From: Prevotella sp.
Lineage (GTDB): Bacteria; Bacteroidota; Bacteroidia; Bacteroidales; Bacteroidaceae
Assembly (NCBI GenBank): GCA_017847725.1
Contig: JAGAXW010000032.1
Span: 1 to 64,000, forward strand
DNA: 64,000 nt
Direction of reading: 5' to 3'
Shown: in pieces, positions 63,951-64,000 of the stretch
How positions within the stretch are numbered: position 1 is the stretch's first letter
How the letters are laid out: each line of letters begins with the position of its first letter
Position numbers and translations under genes: made by a program
Notes under the pieces: generated by a model
What the model saw: only the letters and a program-made list of their open reading frames with translations
Databases searched by the model: none
Told to the model about the DNA's origin: nothing

Positions 63951-64000
63951 CGTAAATAAAGAGTAATTGTGTAAAGGAAATGACTTTTACTTTAGCAAAC

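Noticed and set aside
1..64000. CRISPR arrays, rRNA genes, intact insertion sequences or integrases
   Set aside because: None seen on either strand. The only mobile-type trace is the ORF6N remnant and the dispersed repeat.

Overview
The window is a chromosomal segment of a Bacteroidales bacterium, most like Prevotella/Segatella. Four things point there: promoters with the Bacteroidetes -7 box TAnnTTTG (often TTTG about 20 bases upstream); G/C-ending codons in most genes; a complete Rnf operon next to rseC; and phylum-typical families (serine palmitoyltransferase, T9SS plug and PorD proteins, GldB, a UpxY-like antiterminator, DUF3127, DUF4861). Most of the window is core genome. Both ends look accessory.

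Layout. 1-763 is non-coding and carries copy 1 of a ~330-bp dispersed repeat. 764-3552: tRNA-Cys, a small Cys-rich membrane protein, a lipid kinase divergent from serine palmitoyltransferase, and tRNA-Pro. 3682-12112: a membrane sensor with its own AraC-type DNA-binding domain, a T9SS plug protein, a lipoprotein, an ABC-F ATPase and an M13 peptidase. 12228-20859: a tightly packed five-gene signalling operon (four-zinc-ribbon protein, membrane Ser/Thr kinase, protein with four AAA+ modules, zinc-ribbon/FHA protein, PP2C phosphatase), followed by metA, a U32 protein and a zinc-ribbon membrane lipoprotein. 24558-29025: malic enzyme, TetR regulator, cytidine deaminase, glucosaminidase/LysM protein. 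29169-34737: rseC-rnfBCDGEA. 34811-39642: NhaC antiporter, TrmH-type methyltransferase, tRNA-Arg, Tex and a small membrane protein. 39819-40982: rpsF-rpsR-rplI. 41141-46118: small lipoprotein, mtaB, GT2, DUF4861 protein, GldB. 46193-55628: dnaB, a degenerate protease/TPR protein, and a reverse-strand cluster dnaN - exonuclease - coaBC - porD - recN, with a DUF3127 protein divergent from dnaN. 55629-56608 is a long non-coding stretch with repeat copy 2. 56609-61574: UpxY-like antiterminator, CapD/WbpM-like dehydratase, phosphomannose isomerase, UDP-glucose dehydrogenase. 61571-63950: AT-rich accessory tail with an ORF6N-like gene remnant, a possible Cas2-fold small protein paired with a PIN-like nuclease, and a CxxC protein.

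The best candidate for an undescribed system is the 12228-20859 operon. It joins a transmembrane kinase, its probable opposing phosphatase, a phosphothreonine reader and a four-module AAA+ machine. Zinc ribbons recur in three of the five proteins, and T-x-R-P motifs recur in the disordered N-termini of the first two. It resembles the PpkA-PppA-Fha control circuit of type VI secretion, but no secretion gene is present in the window. Function is inferred from domain content only; no database search was possible.
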